Shown piece after piece: positions 52,175 to 60,911 of a stretch of DNA of 64,000 bases. This stretch comes from Rhodospirillales bacterium (lineage in GTDB: Bacteria > Pseudomonadota > Alphaproteobacteria > Micavibrionales > Micavibrionaceae). A program made the position numbers and the translations under genes. The DNA is taken from the NCBI GenBank assembly GCA_020638365.1, contig JACKIQ010000002.1, forward strand, positions 310,001 through 374,000. Reading direction: 5' to 3'. Below the pieces are notes generated by a model that had not been told where the DNA came from, searched no databases, and saw nothing but the letters and a program-made list of their open reading frames with translations. Positions within the stretch are counted from its first letter, which is position 1. Every line of letters begins with the position of its first letter.

Positions 52175-52922
52175 TCGTAAAACACCAAAAAATTCCGGAG
52201 GCTCCGCCCCCCACGGGCGGAGCCTTTTTGGCAGGCGCATAGGCCGCCCCCTAAGCGCGCACAAAAAGGATGTTCTGAAACGCCTTCTGCCCACATACGA
52301 AATCCCGCCAGAAACTCTGGTACAGCCCGGAACGCTTAATCCGGAAAACCTGTTTAAAAAAAAATACTCTGAGTACTGGTTCGAGATAGGTTTCGGCTAT
52401 GGCGAGCATCTGACAGAACTCTCCCTCCGGAATCCCAAGACAGGATACATCGGCGCCGAACCTTTCATAAACGGCATGGCAGCTCTTCTCTCGGACCTTG
52501 ACAAAACCCCTGCCGAAAATATCCGCGTCATGATGGACGACGCCATGCTTCTTGCTCGGGCCCTGGGTAAGAACACGCTGGATGGTATATTCATTCTAAA
52601 CCCCGACCCGTGGCATAAAACACGCCACCATAAGCGGCGTATAGTCAATCGCGATAACCTCGATATCTTCCACCGTATCCTTAAGCCCGGCGGCCGTCTG
52701 ATAATGACCTCCGACGTGGAAGCCCTCAGTGAATGGATGGTCACTCATGTAGCCAGCCATCCCGGCTTTGAATGGACCGCAAAGAATGCGAAGGACTGGC
52801 AGGAACCGCCCCTTGGCTGGAGCGCCACCCGCTATGAAACCAAACGCGCGAAAAATGCTAAAAAAATGTGCTACCTTCTCTTTCGCAAAAAGGGAATGAA
52901 AGGCTCTGAAAAATCCCCATAA
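52167..52922 (+). CDS. trmB: tRNA (guanine46-N7)-methyltransferase
   Basis: TrmB methylates G46 of tRNAs. The conserved core is seen as [14 protein letters not shown] near the start, [11 protein letters not shown] (SAM motif I), [13 protein letters not shown], and [16 protein letters not shown], a family hallmark. A TTG at 52167, overlapping the metK stop by eight bases, gives 251 residues and the most natural N-terminus; an ATG at 52113 lies deep inside metK. A strong terminator-like hairpin (52199-52229) falls inside codons 12-21 of this gene, ahead of the conserved region. Confidence 0.9.
   Translation: MADRKTPKNSGGSAPHGRSLFGRRIGRPLSAHKKDVLKRLLPTYEIPPETLVQPGTLNPENLFKKKYSEYWFEIGFGYGEHLTELSLRNPKTGYIGAEPFINGMAALLSDLDKTPAENIRVMMDDAMLLARALGKNTLDGIFILNPDPWHKTRHHKRRIVNRDNLDIFHRILKPGGRLIMTSDVEALSEWMVTHVASHPGFEWTAKNAKDWQEPPLGWSATRYETKRAKNAKKMCYLLFRKKGMKGSEKSP
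52199..52229 (+). terminator. Terminator-like hairpin inside the start of trmB
   Basis: An 11-bp GC-rich stem AGGCTCCGCCC/GGGCGGAGCCT (52199-52209 with 52215-52225) with a CCCAC loop is followed by five T residues. It has all the features of an intrinsic terminator for metK, yet it lies within the trmB reading frame. Partial termination or attenuation between metK and trmB is likely. Confidence 0.75.
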
Positions 52923-52927
52923 AAGAC

Positions 52928-52956
52928 TTGCACGGCGGCTTGAAAGAACATATAGT
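52928..52956 (+). promoter_or_regulatory. Sigma-70-type promoter of the rimP-nusA-infB operon
   Basis: TTGCAC (52928-52933) and TATAGT (52951-52956) are separated by exactly 17 bp. The promoter lies immediately after trmB and would start an RNA near 52963, leaving a leader of about 85 nt before rimP. Confidence 0.7.
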
Positions 52957-52985
52957 GCTGCAAAATTCCGGTCTGATAAAGATAC

Positions 52986-53016
52986 GGTGGGCTCAAAAAA
53001 GAGACCCGCCTTTTTT
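52986..53016 (+). terminator. Leader terminator/attenuator before rimP
   Basis: GGTGGGCTC pairs with GAGACCCGCC (one bulged A, one G-U pair) around an A6 loop and is followed by TTTTTT. It lies between the rimP promoter and gene, so transcription of the nusA operon must read through it. Leader hairpins before rimP are known in Proteobacteria and are thought to give autoregulation by NusA. Confidence 0.7.
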
Positions 53017-53047
53017 AGTACCTGAACACAGAGAATTATTGAAAAAT

Positions 53048-53542
53048 ATGAGACGAACGCCGCTGGAAAAAAAGCTGACCGATATCATCGATCCTGTGAT
53101 ACAGGACCTTGGTTTCGACCTCGTCTGGCTGAGCGTAACCGGAGAGGGCGGTTCAAAAACCGTACAGATTCTAGCCCAGAATCCGCAAACGCGTAATTTG
53201 GGTATCGAAGACGCCGCGACAATAAGCCGGGCGGTCTCCGCCCTTCTGGACGTAGAAGACCCGATCGCGGGCCGCTACCGCCTGGAGGTCAGCTCTCCCG
53301 GCATAGACCGCCCACTTGTCAGGCTGGAAGACTTCGAGCATTACAAGGGCTTCGAGGCGAAACTCGAAACAATGACCCCAGCCGAAAACGGACAGAAACG
53401 ATACAGGGGCGTCATCAAGGGACTTCAGGATAACAGGGTTTTGGTGGAAACGGATACGGGGCAGGTCGAAATCGCCTTCTCCGATCTGGCCAAGGCAAAA
53501 CTGGTTTTGACAGATGAACTGATAAAGGCTGCTGCAAGTTAG
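53048..53542 (+). CDS. rimP: Ribosome maturation factor RimP
   Basis: RimP is needed for 30S subunit maturation. The product from the ATG at 53048 is 164 residues and starts MRRTPLEKKLTDIIDPVIQDLGFDLVWL, matching the family start; a longer frame from 52928 would run through the promoter and hairpin and is rejected. The conserved segments ISRAVSALLDVEDPIAGRYRLEVSSPGIDRPL (N-domain) and the SH3-like C-terminal part are present. nusA follows after 14 bp. Confidence 0.93.
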   Translation: MRRTPLEKKLTDIIDPVIQDLGFDLVWLSVTGEGGSKTVQILAQNPQTRNLGIEDAATISRAVSALLDVEDPIAGRYRLEVSSPGIDRPLVRLEDFEHYKGFEAKLETMTPAENGQKRYRGVIKGLQDNRVLVETDTGQVEIAFSDLAKAKLVLTDELIKAAAS

Positions 53543-53556
53543 GTAGGAGAAAAATT

Positions 53557-55113
53557 ATGGAATTATTGCAGGTTGCAGACACCGTAGCGCGTGAAAAAAA
53601 CATTGATCGCGAAATTGTTATTCAGGCGATGGAGGAAGCCATCCAGAAAGCCGGCCGTTCAAAATACGGCTATGAGCAGGACATCCGTGCCGAGATTGAT
53701 CGGAAAACGGGATTGATTAACCTTCGCCGATTCCGCGAGGTGCTGGAAAACCCCGAGGAAATGGAAAACGAGGTTGCGCAGTTGACCCTTGACGAGGCTC
53801 GCAAGATCAAGCCTGACGCCAGACCTGGAGAGTTTCTGATCGACGACCTCCCACCTCTTGATTTCGGCCGTATAGCAGCCCAGACAGCAAAACAGGTCAT
53901 CATGCAGAAGGTTCGCGAAGCCGAACGCGCCCGCCAGTATGAAGAATTCAAGGACCGTGTCGGCGAAATCATTAACGGTGTTGTCAAGCGCGTCGAATAT
54001 GGCAACGTCATCGTGGATATACAGGGCCGCGCCGAAGGGCTTCTGCGTCGTGACGAGGGTATTCCGCGTGAATCCCTGAACACCGGCGACCGCATTCGCG
54101 CAATCATTTATGAAGTCCGCGAAGAACTCCGGGGTCCGCAAATTTTCCTGTCCCGCAGTCACCCGGAATTCATGGTCAAGCTGTTTACCCAGGAAGTCCC
54201 TGAAATCTACGACGGGATCATTGAAATACGCCGTGTCGCGCGCGATCCTGGCAGCCGGGCAAAAATCGCGGTCATCTCCCGAGACAGCTCCATCGACCCT
54301 GTCGGCGCATGCGTCGGGATGCGCGGAAGCCGTGTTCAGGCTGTCGTGGGAGAACTTCACGGCGAAAAAATAGACATCATTCCGTGGTCTGAAGATATCG
54401 CTACTTTCGTAGTCAGCGCTCTTCAACCCGCAACGGTTACAAAGGTCGTCCTTGACGAGGAAAAGAACCGCATGGACGTTGTCGTTCCCGACGAACAACT
54501 GAGCTTGGCCATCGGTCGCCGTGGACAGAACGTCCGGCTGGCGTCCATGCTTACGGGATGGGACATCGACATTATGACCGAAGCCGAAGAATCGCAACGG
54601 CGCGCCGATGAGTTCAAAACCCGCTCTGCGCTTTTCATCGAGGCTCTGGACGTGGACGATGTTATCGCGCACCTTCTTGTCGCAGAAGGTTTCACGAAAG
54701 TTCAGGAAATCGCCGAAACCCCGATCGACGAAATCAACGAAATCGAAGGTTTCGAAGAAGAAATTTCCGCCGAGCTTCAAAGACGGGCACAAGCGTGGCT
54801 GGAACAAAAAGCGCAGGAGCTGAAATCCAGACAGGACGAACTTGGTATTGCCGACGACCTGATGGAAATCGAAGGGCTGCTTCCCAACCAGATCGTCAAA
54901 CTAGGTGAAAGCGAAATTAAAACGCTCGACGATCTGGCTGACCTTGCCGCTGACGAGTTGATTGAAATACTTGGCGAAGACTCGATCACGCAAACAGACG
55001 CCAACGCTATAATCATGAAGGCGCGGGAACACTGGTTCGCGGAGGAAGACGCGCAGGCGGCTGAAGAAGCCCAGAAAGAGGCAGAAAAAGCCTCCGAAAC
55101 TGAGCAGGTGTAG
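53557..55113 (+). CDS. nusA: Transcription termination/antitermination factor NusA
   Basis: The 518-residue protein binds RNA polymerase and nascent RNA. Domains in order are: the N-terminal polymerase-binding domain (1-125), S1 (about 133-200, GVVKRVEYGNVIVDIQGRAEGLLRR), KH1 (about 230-290, DPVGACVGMRGSRVQAVVGELHGEKIDIIPW), KH2 (about 300-345, SLAIGRRGQNVRLASMLTGW), and two C-terminal helix-hairpin-helix acidic repeats (about 365-490), followed by an Ala/Glu tail. A GTAGGAG site precedes the ATG. It is the second gene of the operon. Confidence 0.96.
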   Translation: MELLQVADTVAREKNIDREIVIQAMEEAIQKAGRSKYGYEQDIRAEIDRKTGLINLRRFREVLENPEEMENEVAQLTLDEARKIKPDARPGEFLIDDLPPLDFGRIAAQTAKQVIMQKVREAERARQYEEFKDRVGEIINGVVKRVEYGNVIVDIQGRAEGLLRRDEGIPRESLNTGDRIRAIIYEVREELRGPQIFLSRSHPEFMVKLFTQEVPEIYDGIIEIRRVARDPGSRAKIAVISRDSSIDPVGACVGMRGSRVQAVVGELHGEKIDIIPWSEDIATFVVSALQPATVTKVVLDEEKNRMDVVVPDEQLSLAIGRRGQNVRLASMLTGWDIDIMTEAEESQRRADEFKTRSALFIEALDVDDVIAHLLVAEGFTKVQEIAETPIDEINEIEGFEEEISAELQRRAQAWLEQKAQELKSRQDELGIADDLMEIEGLLPNQIVKLGESEIKTLDDLADLAADELIEILGEDSITQTDANAIIMKAREHWFAEEDAQAAEEAQKEAEKASETEQV

Positions 55114-55224
55114 CTTTCGGGAGAAGGCCTGAAAGGGCCTTCCTCAAGGGCAGAAGCTCAGTGTTGATATTATGAATCTGCGGCAAAATGGTGTATACCT
55201 TATGCCCCGACTTTAGGAATAAGA

Positions 55225-57708
55225 ATGACGGAAAAGACAAAAAAAGAAAATAACGGCGACAAGGACAAGGGAAGCAAAACCCTCAGCCTCTCGGGAAAAA
55301 CGCTCAGCCTGAAGGGAGCGTCTGGCCCTTCGCGCGGTGTCAGCCCGGCATCCCATGGCCCGTCCGTTGCTGTTGAGGTTCGCCGGAAGCGGAAAACCTC
55401 TGTGGGTCAGGAAGGAAAAAGCGGCGCAGAGGACAAGAAAGACCTGCACCTCACTGATGAGGAGCGCGAAGCCCGCGCCCGCGCCTTGAAGGAAGCTCTA
55501 TCCGGAGAAACAAAAAAACGCGAACTTCCCAAGAGGCGCGTAACGACCCTTGATGACGTAAAAGCCCAGGAAACCCAAGAAAAAAAGGACGAAAACCGGA
55601 TCGTCGAAAAACCGGAACAAAGTTCAAAAACGAGATCGGAACCTCAGGACGATACCCAGAAACCGGAAGGTGACACAAGTACGAAGCAAACCGATACGCG
55701 GCGTTTCCGCAAGGACTCCAAGGACGATGACAAGGACGCTCTGCGCGACAAGCTGAAAAAATCTCACGTCAAACCCAGCCGCGGAGACGACAATAAACGC
55801 CGGGCAAGGATCACGGTTACTCAGGCCCTGAACGAAGATTTTGAACGCGACCGCGGCCCCAGCCTTGCTGCCCAGAGACGGGCGCGTGAAAAGGCTCGCC
55901 TTGCCGCCCAGCCGTTCCAGACACCCCAGCAAAAATCGGTAAGGGAAATTACCCTGCCGGAAACAATCACCGTGCAGGAACTGGCCATCCGCATGGCTGA
56001 GCCCGGCGGGGAGGTTGTAAAATCCCTTATGAAACTCGGCGTCATGGCGACCATCACCCAGACCATTGATGCGGATACTGCAGAACTCATAATCGAGGAA
56101 TTCGGCCACAAGGCCAAACGCGTCACCGATGCGGACGTGGAAATAGGCCTCGGAGGTGAAGAAGACCGCGAAGAAGACAAACTCCCCCGCCCGCCCGTTG
56201 TTACGATCATGGGGCATGTTGACCACGGAAAAACTTCGCTTCTCGACGCACTTCGCCAAACCGATGTTGTCTCCGGAGAAGCCGGCGGTATAACTCAACA
56301 TATTGGCGCCTATCAGGTACAGATGCGTTCAGGCGATAAAATTACTTTTCTGGATACGCCCGGTCACGCCGCATTCACAGAAATGCGTGCCCGCGGAGCG
56401 AACGTAACGGATATTGTCGTGATCGTAGTCGCGGCCAACGACAGTATCATGCCGCAGACCATCGAGGCGATAAGCCACGCCAGAGCTGCAAACGTGCCGA
56501 TCATTATTGCGGTAAACAAGATCGACCTCCCCGATGCCAATCCGATGAAGGTCAAACAGGATCTGCTCCAACACGAAATCATCGTGGAAGAGCTCTCCGG
56601 CGAGGTTCAGTGTGTGGAAGTCTCCGCCAAGCAGAAACAAAATCTCGACAAACTTGAAGAAGCAATTCTTGTCCAGGCCGAAATGCTGGAGTTAAAAGCC
56701 AATCCTAACCGCGATGCTCAGGGATTTGTCATCGAATCAAAACTGGAAAAGGGCCGCGGGCCGGTCGCATCCGTGCTGATCCAGAACGGAACCCTGAAAA
56801 TCGGAGCCGTCTTTGTTGCTGGCGCCACGATAGGAAAGGTCCGGGCACTGATCAACGACAAGGGCGTGAACGTAACCGAAGCTATTCCCGGCCAGCCTGT
56901 GGAGGTCATCGGCTCCGATTCTGCGCCCGTGGCGGGCGACTCATTCTTCGTCGTGAAAGACGAATCGCGCGCCCGTGAAGTGGCAAGCTACCGGCATAGA
57001 AAGATCAAGGAATCCCAGGCTGCTCTGGCCGTCAGAAGCCGCACGACGATGGAAGACATCCTCAGCCAGAGAGAATCCAGGGAAATGACACGTCTTCCTG
57101 TCGTCATCAAAGCCGACGTTCACGGCTCGGTCGAGGCTATAGCCGGTGCGCTGAGAAAAATGGTCGAGGAAAACGAAGATATTGAAATCCAGATCCTTCA
57201 CACCGGCGTAGGCGGCATAACGGAATCAGACGTCATTCTGGCCAAGGCTTCGAACGGCTTGATTATCGGTTTTAACGTCCGCGCAAACATGCAGGCCCGT
57301 GCGCTGGCGCAGCGCGACGGAGTTGATATCCGTTACTACAGTATTATCTACAACGTCATAGACGATGCAAAAGCCATCCTTTCCGGAATGCTTTCCCCGC
57401 TTATTCGGGAAAACTACCTGGGACAGGCGCTCATCAAGCAGGTCTTTAACATTACCAAGGTAGGTAAGGTCGCTGGCTGCGAAGTCTCGACCGGCAACGT
57501 AAAGCGCGGCGCGAAAGTCCGCCTTTTGCGCGACGATGTGGTTATTCACGAAGGCATGCTAAAAACGCTCAAGCGGTTCCAGGAAGAAGTCAAGGAAGTC
57601 AAGCAGGGTATGGAATGCGGCATGGCTTTTGAAAGCTACGACGACATCAAGGAAGGTGATGTTATTGAGTGCTATGAACTTGTCGAAGAAGAACGTTCCC
57701 TGACCTGA
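55225..57708 (+). CDS. infB: Translation initiation factor IF-2
   Basis: IF-2 is the GTPase that places initiator tRNA on the 30S subunit. The 827-residue product has a long charged N-terminal region (1 to about 230), an IF2_N domain (about 245-300), and the G domain starting at about 326. G1 is at 330-337 (GHVDHGKT), G3 [10 protein letters not shown]4 NKIDL and G5 SAK. Domains II, III and the C-terminal fMet-tRNA-binding domain follow. The gap to nusA is only 111 bp and holds a hairpin without T tract; the ylxR gene normally found there in this group is missing. Confidence 0.96.
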   Translation: MTEKTKKENNGDKDKGSKTLSLSGKTLSLKGASGPSRGVSPASHGPSVAVEVRRKRKTSVGQEGKSGAEDKKDLHLTDEEREARARALKEALSGETKKRELPKRRVTTLDDVKAQETQEKKDENRIVEKPEQSSKTRSEPQDDTQKPEGDTSTKQTDTRRFRKDSKDDDKDALRDKLKKSHVKPSRGDDNKRRARITVTQALNEDFERDRGPSLAAQRRAREKARLAAQPFQTPQQKSVREITLPETITVQELAIRMAEPGGEVVKSLMKLGVMATITQTIDADTAELIIEEFGHKAKRVTDADVEIGLGGEEDREEDKLPRPPVVTIMGHVDHGKTSLLDALRQTDVVSGEAGGITQHIGAYQVQMRSGDKITFLDTPGHAAFTEMRARGANVTDIVVIVVAANDSIMPQTIEAISHARAANVPIIIAVNKIDLPDANPMKVKQDLLQHEIIVEELSGEVQCVEVSAKQKQNLDKLEEAILVQAEMLELKANPNRDAQGFVIESKLEKGRGPVASVLIQNGTLKIGAVFVAGATIGKVRALINDKGVNVTEAIPGQPVEVIGSDSAPVAGDSFFVVKDESRAREVASYRHRKIKESQAALAVRSRTTMEDILSQRESREMTRLPVVIKADVHGSVEAIAGALRKMVEENEDIEIQILHTGVGGITESDVILAKASNGLIIGFNVRANMQARALAQRDGVDIRYYSIIYNVIDDAKAILSGMLSPLIRENYLGQALIKQVFNITKVGKVAGCEVSTGNVKRGAKVRLLRDDVVIHEGMLKTLKRFQEEVKEVKQGMECGMAFESYDDIKEGDVIECYELVEEERSLT

Positions 57709-57757
57709 TACGTTCTGCGCATGTATCAAGGCTGGTCAAAGAGTTGGACCCCTGACA

Positions 57758-58168
57758 ATGAAACACCACCGTACGTCCGAACCGTCCCAGCGCCAGTTGC
57801 GCGTAGGAGAACAGATTCGCCATATCCTGTGCGAAACGCTTCGCAGAGGTCACTTCCACAGCCAGCTTCTCATGGAGGAAGCCGGAACGGTAACGATTAC
57901 CGAGGTTCGCCCCAGCCCGGACCTGAAGCACGCCCGCGCTTATGTAATGACGCTTGGCGGAAAACAGATTGACGCGGTACTCGAAGCGCTCAACGAGGAG
58001 GCCCGCATCTTCCAGAAAGACATCGGTCGGCACTCAAACCTGAAATTCACGCCGAAAATCCGCTTCGTTACAGACGACTCGTTCGATCAGGCCCAAAGAA
58101 TCGAGCAGCTCCTGCGCGGCCCTCTTAACGATGAAGCGCCCCACGGTGACACCTCGGACGGAGAATAG
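57758..58168 (+). CDS. rbfA: Ribosome-binding factor A
   Basis: RbfA assists late 30S maturation around helix 1 of 16S rRNA. The 136-residue KH-like protein has SQRQLRVGEQIRHILCETL at its start, ITEVRPSPDLKHARAYVMTLGG in the middle and LKFTPKIRFVTDDSFDQAQRIEQLL near the end, all typical. It lies between infB and truB, as in most Proteobacteria. Confidence 0.94.
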   Translation: MKHHRTSEPSQRQLRVGEQIRHILCETLRRGHFHSQLLMEEAGTVTITEVRPSPDLKHARAYVMTLGGKQIDAVLEALNEEARIFQKDIGRHSNLKFTPKIRFVTDDSFDQAQRIEQLLRGPLNDEAPHGDTSDGE

Positions 58169-58171
58169 AGC

Positions 58172-59107
58172 GTGGCAAGAAAGAAGAAAGGCGAGCCGGT
58201 CAGCGGCTGGATCAATCTTGATAAGCCTGCCGGCCTGACCTCGACGCAGGCCATAGGCCGCATCCGCCGGATCCTCAATCCGCAAAAAATCGGTCACGCC
58301 GGAACGCTGGATCCCATGGCCACGGGCATCCTGCCCATCGCGATGGGTGAGGCCACAAAAACCATTCCCTTTATTCAGGACGCCCCTAAAACCTACAGCT
58401 TCACCGCCGCTTGGGGCGAACAGCGTGATACGGACGACGCTGAAGGCCAAGTCGTGAAAACCAGCCCCAAACGGCCGGAAAAGAAAGAAATTCTGGATAT
58501 TTTGCCCGATTTCACGGGAACGGTCCGGCAAATCCCGCCCGCCTTTTCCGCCGTCAAAATCGACGGCCAGAGGGCTTATGACTTGGCCCGCAGCGGCGTA
58601 AACCCGGACGTTAAACCCCGCAGCGTCTATATCGAAAGCCTTGAATTGACCGCCTCACGCCCTGATGAGGCGGATTTCCGTATGATTTGCGGCAAAGGCA
58701 CGTATGTCCGCTCCCTCGTCCGCGATATGGCCATCAAGCTTGGCACCTGCGGACACGTCAAAAACCTGCGGCGCGAGGCCGTTGGCCCCCTGACGCTAAA
58801 CAACGCGATTTCTCTGGACTTATTGGAGCAAATGGACTACGTTGCCGCCCTTAACGAAGCCCTGTTGCCTCTTCAGGCCGTGCTGGACGACATCCCGGCT
58901 CTGCCCGTTAAACAGGAGGAAGCGGCAAGGCTCAAGAGCGGGCAGGTCCTGACCTTCATATCCCGCCCTGATTATTCCCGCCTGACGCGGGAGGGACTGG
59001 GCGGACAGGAGGACAGGCAGGCTCTGGCGGTTTTTAACGGCGCCCCCGTGGCCCTCGTCGAAAACCGTGGACCGGAAATCCGGCCCGTTCGCGTGTTCAA
59101 CCTGTAA
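58172..59107 (+). CDS. truB: tRNA pseudouridine55 synthase TruB
   Basis: TruB forms pseudouridine 55 in the T-loop of tRNAs. The 311-residue product has [16 protein letters not shown], the catalytic Asp47 in [38 protein letters not shown] and the [15 protein letters not shown] segment. A C-terminal domain of about 80 residues is present. The gene begins three bases after the rbfA stop and ends 17 bp before rpsO. Confidence 0.95.
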   Translation: MARKKKGEPVSGWINLDKPAGLTSTQAIGRIRRILNPQKIGHAGTLDPMATGILPIAMGEATKTIPFIQDAPKTYSFTAAWGEQRDTDDAEGQVVKTSPKRPEKKEILDILPDFTGTVRQIPPAFSAVKIDGQRAYDLARSGVNPDVKPRSVYIESLELTASRPDEADFRMICGKGTYVRSLVRDMAIKLGTCGHVKNLRREAVGPLTLNNAISLDLLEQMDYVAALNEALLPLQAVLDDIPALPVKQEEAARLKSGQVLTFISRPDYSRLTREGLGGQEDRQALAVFNGAPVALVENRGPEIRPVRVFNL

Positions 59108-59124
59108 TTTTTATGGAGGAAACG

Positions 59125-59412
59125 ATGTCGAAAAACACTGCAACTGCGGCTACCGAAGTCAGCAAGGCCGAATTGATAAAGAATTTCCAGACTAAAAAGG
59201 ACGACACCGGATCGCCTGAAGTTCAGATCGCAATCCTGACAAAGCGTATTCTGGAACTCTCCGAACACATGAACCAGCACCCTAAGGATCTGCACAGCCG
59301 CCGCGGTCTTCTGGCCATGGTAGCCAAGCGCCGGAAACTTCTGGACTACCTGAAAGCCAAAGACGAAGATCGCTACAAGAAACTGATCGAAGCTCTGGGC
59401 ATCCGCCGCTGA
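59125..59412 (+). CDS. rpsO: 30S ribosomal protein S15
   Basis: S15 binds 16S rRNA in the platform of the 30S subunit. The ATG at 59125 has a GGAGG site six bases upstream; the ATG at 59113 overlaps that site and is rejected. The 95-residue product has the family core ([53 protein letters not shown]) with a slightly longer N-terminus than the 89-residue E. coli protein. A weak terminator follows, and pnp lies beyond a minus-strand gene pair. Confidence 0.96.
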   Translation: MSKNTATAATEVSKAELIKNFQTKKDDTGSPEVQIAILTKRILELSEHMNQHPKDLHSRRGLLAMVAKRRKLLDYLKAKDEDRYKKLIEALGIRR

Positions 59413-59438
59413 TAAAACGCGCAAAGACCGTGTAAAAC

Positions 59439-59461
59439 AAGGCGGCCCGGGGTCGCCTTTT
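59439..59461 (+). terminator. Probable terminator after rpsO
   Basis: AAGGCGGCC pairs with GGTCGCCTT (one G-U pair) around a 3-nt loop (59439-59447 with 59451-59459), followed by a short T stretch. It also faces the convergent gene at 59482. Confidence 0.6.
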
Positions 59462-59481
59462 ACATGCTCAGGACCCATCGT

Positions 59482-59940
59482 CTAGATCATCAGGATTTCG
59501 CGGTCTATCACATGCTGCCATTCCCCCGGCGGCACGCCGTTGAGGGCCATGCTGCTCCGGGTGACGAAGATTCCCTGCGGCGGACGGCCTTCACGCAGTT
59601 CTTCCATCGCCTGTCCGATGAGATACAGCGCGATCTGACCGTCATCCCCGGCATCAAAATACTCCCCGAGTTGGGGACTGATCTCATACCCGCCCTCGAT
59701 CAGGGTCTCATACAGTTTTAAACAGTGCTCGGAAGTATGAAAATCCTGCCCTAACCGTGCTATCGCACCGTATTCGTTCAGGGCGCGTAAAACACTGACA
59801 TCCCCGTCGCCTATTGTTTCGGGCAAAGTCTCGACTATCGTCCGCTGCCGGGCCAGAAACTCCTGCTGCTGCCTGTTGCTGCGCGGCCTTTGATACATGA
59901 AAATCTGCGTAAGCATACCCATAACGAATAGGCTCTGCAC
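59482..59940 (-). CDS. Hypothetical protein downstream of gpmA
   Basis: The 152-residue protein is hydrophilic apart from a short hydrophobic start and appears helical, with a segment resembling helical-repeat folds (EYGAIARLGQDFHTSEHCLKLYETLIEGG). No family is recognised. The start may be GTG at 59940 or ATG at 59922; neither has a clear ribosome-binding site. It lies 17 bp after gpmA on the same strand and is probably co-transcribed with it. Confidence 0.55.
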   Translation of the reverse strand: MQSLFVMGMLTQIFMYQRPRSNRQQQEFLARQRTIVETLPETIGDGDVSVLRALNEYGAIARLGQDFHTSEHCLKLYETLIEGGYEISPQLGEYFDAGDDGQIALYLIGQAMEELREGRPPQGIFVTRSSMALNGVPPGEWQHVIDREILMI

Positions 59941-59957
59941 AGGATTCTGTCAAAAAA

Positions 59958-60581
59958 TTATTTCAGAAAATAGCGTTTCTTGATTGCACCGTTCTCCATC
60001 TCGAAAACCAGTGGAACCCCGGTCGGAAACTCGGCGTCGTTGATGGTCTCGGGCGTCTCCGCTCCAAGAATGATCAGCATCGCCCGCAGGGAGTTACCAT
60101 GTGCCGCCACAAGAATGTTCTTACCTGCATCGACCAGCGGTTTGATCTCGGCCTCAAAATACGGACGAACGCGGTTTTCAACCACGTCCTGCAGGCACTC
60201 GCCGCCCGGCGGACGGACATCATAGGACCGTCTCCATATATGCACTTGCTCCGCGCCGTATTTCTCGCGCGTCTCGTCCTTGTCCAGCCCCGTCAGGTCG
60301 CCGTAATCCCGCTCGCGCAAATCGTCGTGAGCCGCCATGCTCGCGATCAGATCGCCCTGCCCGGCTTTTTCCAGGGCAAGCCGTGCCGTTTTGTTTGCAC
60401 GCTCAAGCGTACTGGTAAACACCTGATCAAAGCCGATACCGGCAGCCTTGATCTTCTCCCCCGCTGCCTCGGCCTCCTGCCGTCCCAGATCGGAAAGCCC
60501 CACATCCTTGAAACCCGTAAAACGGTTCTCAAGGTTCCATTGGCTTTGCCCATGGCGCAAAAGTACAAGAAAACTGGACAT
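59958..60581 (-). CDS. gpmA: 2,3-bisphosphoglycerate-dependent phosphoglycerate mutase
   Basis: The enzyme interconverts 3- and 2-phosphoglycerate in glycolysis. The 207-residue product has the catalytic LLRHGQSQWN motif with His10, the substrate-binding FTGFKDVGLSDLGRQEA segment, RRSYDVRPPGGECLQDV, and the second histidine in VAAHGNSLRAML. It is slightly shorter than the 250-residue E. coli enzyme, as is usual in alphaproteobacteria. It interrupts the rpsO-pnp pair on the opposite strand. Confidence 0.94.
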   Translation of the reverse strand: MSSFLVLLRHGQSQWNLENRFTGFKDVGLSDLGRQEAEAAGEKIKAAGIGFDQVFTSTLERANKTARLALEKAGQGDLIASMAAHDDLRERDYGDLTGLDKDETREKYGAEQVHIWRRSYDVRPPGGECLQDVVENRVRPYFEAEIKPLVDAGKNILVAAHGNSLRAMLIILGAETPETINDAEFPTGVPLVFEMENGAIKKRYFLK

Positions 60582-60911
60582 CTCAATTCCTTCCGGGTTT
60601 TAAACATCAACGGGGACACTCTATAAAAGGTTTTCCCATAAGGATCAATCAATACCGTGCGAGAAACCAAAATCCTCTGCATTTTCCCTACAAACCAAAG
60701 AAAACTTTGACTTTTGCCCCTGACGGTGGCATGACTATCTCGGTTTGCAAAGCCCGAAAGGGCGAGAGGCTCACGGTTGACGATTAAGGGCGGATACGTC
60801 CGCTTTTAACAGTCCACCGAAGCCCCCACCCCAAGAGCTTTGAATTTTGACCGTGCCTGTTCCATATGGGAACTGGCCATTTATGACTATGAAACAAAGG
60901 AAAACATACGA
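60582..60911. other. Intergenic region between gpmA and pnp with hairpins
   Basis: This 330-bp divergent interval must hold promoters for gpmA and pnp. I see GCGGA-TACG-TCCGC followed by TTTT around 60790-60810, and a GTTCC-ATATG-GGAAC stem at about 60858-60872 in the pnp leader. The second lies where PNPase-autoregulatory RNase III stems occur in enterobacteria. A TTGACT element near 60708 lacks a good -10 at normal spacing, so no promoter is called firmly. No coding sequence is credible here. Confidence 0.45.

Noticed and set aside
53659..54807. Minus-strand open frame of 382 codons inside nusA
   Set aside because: nusA is intact on the plus strand with S1 and KH motifs; the opposing frame is low-quality and unrecognisable.
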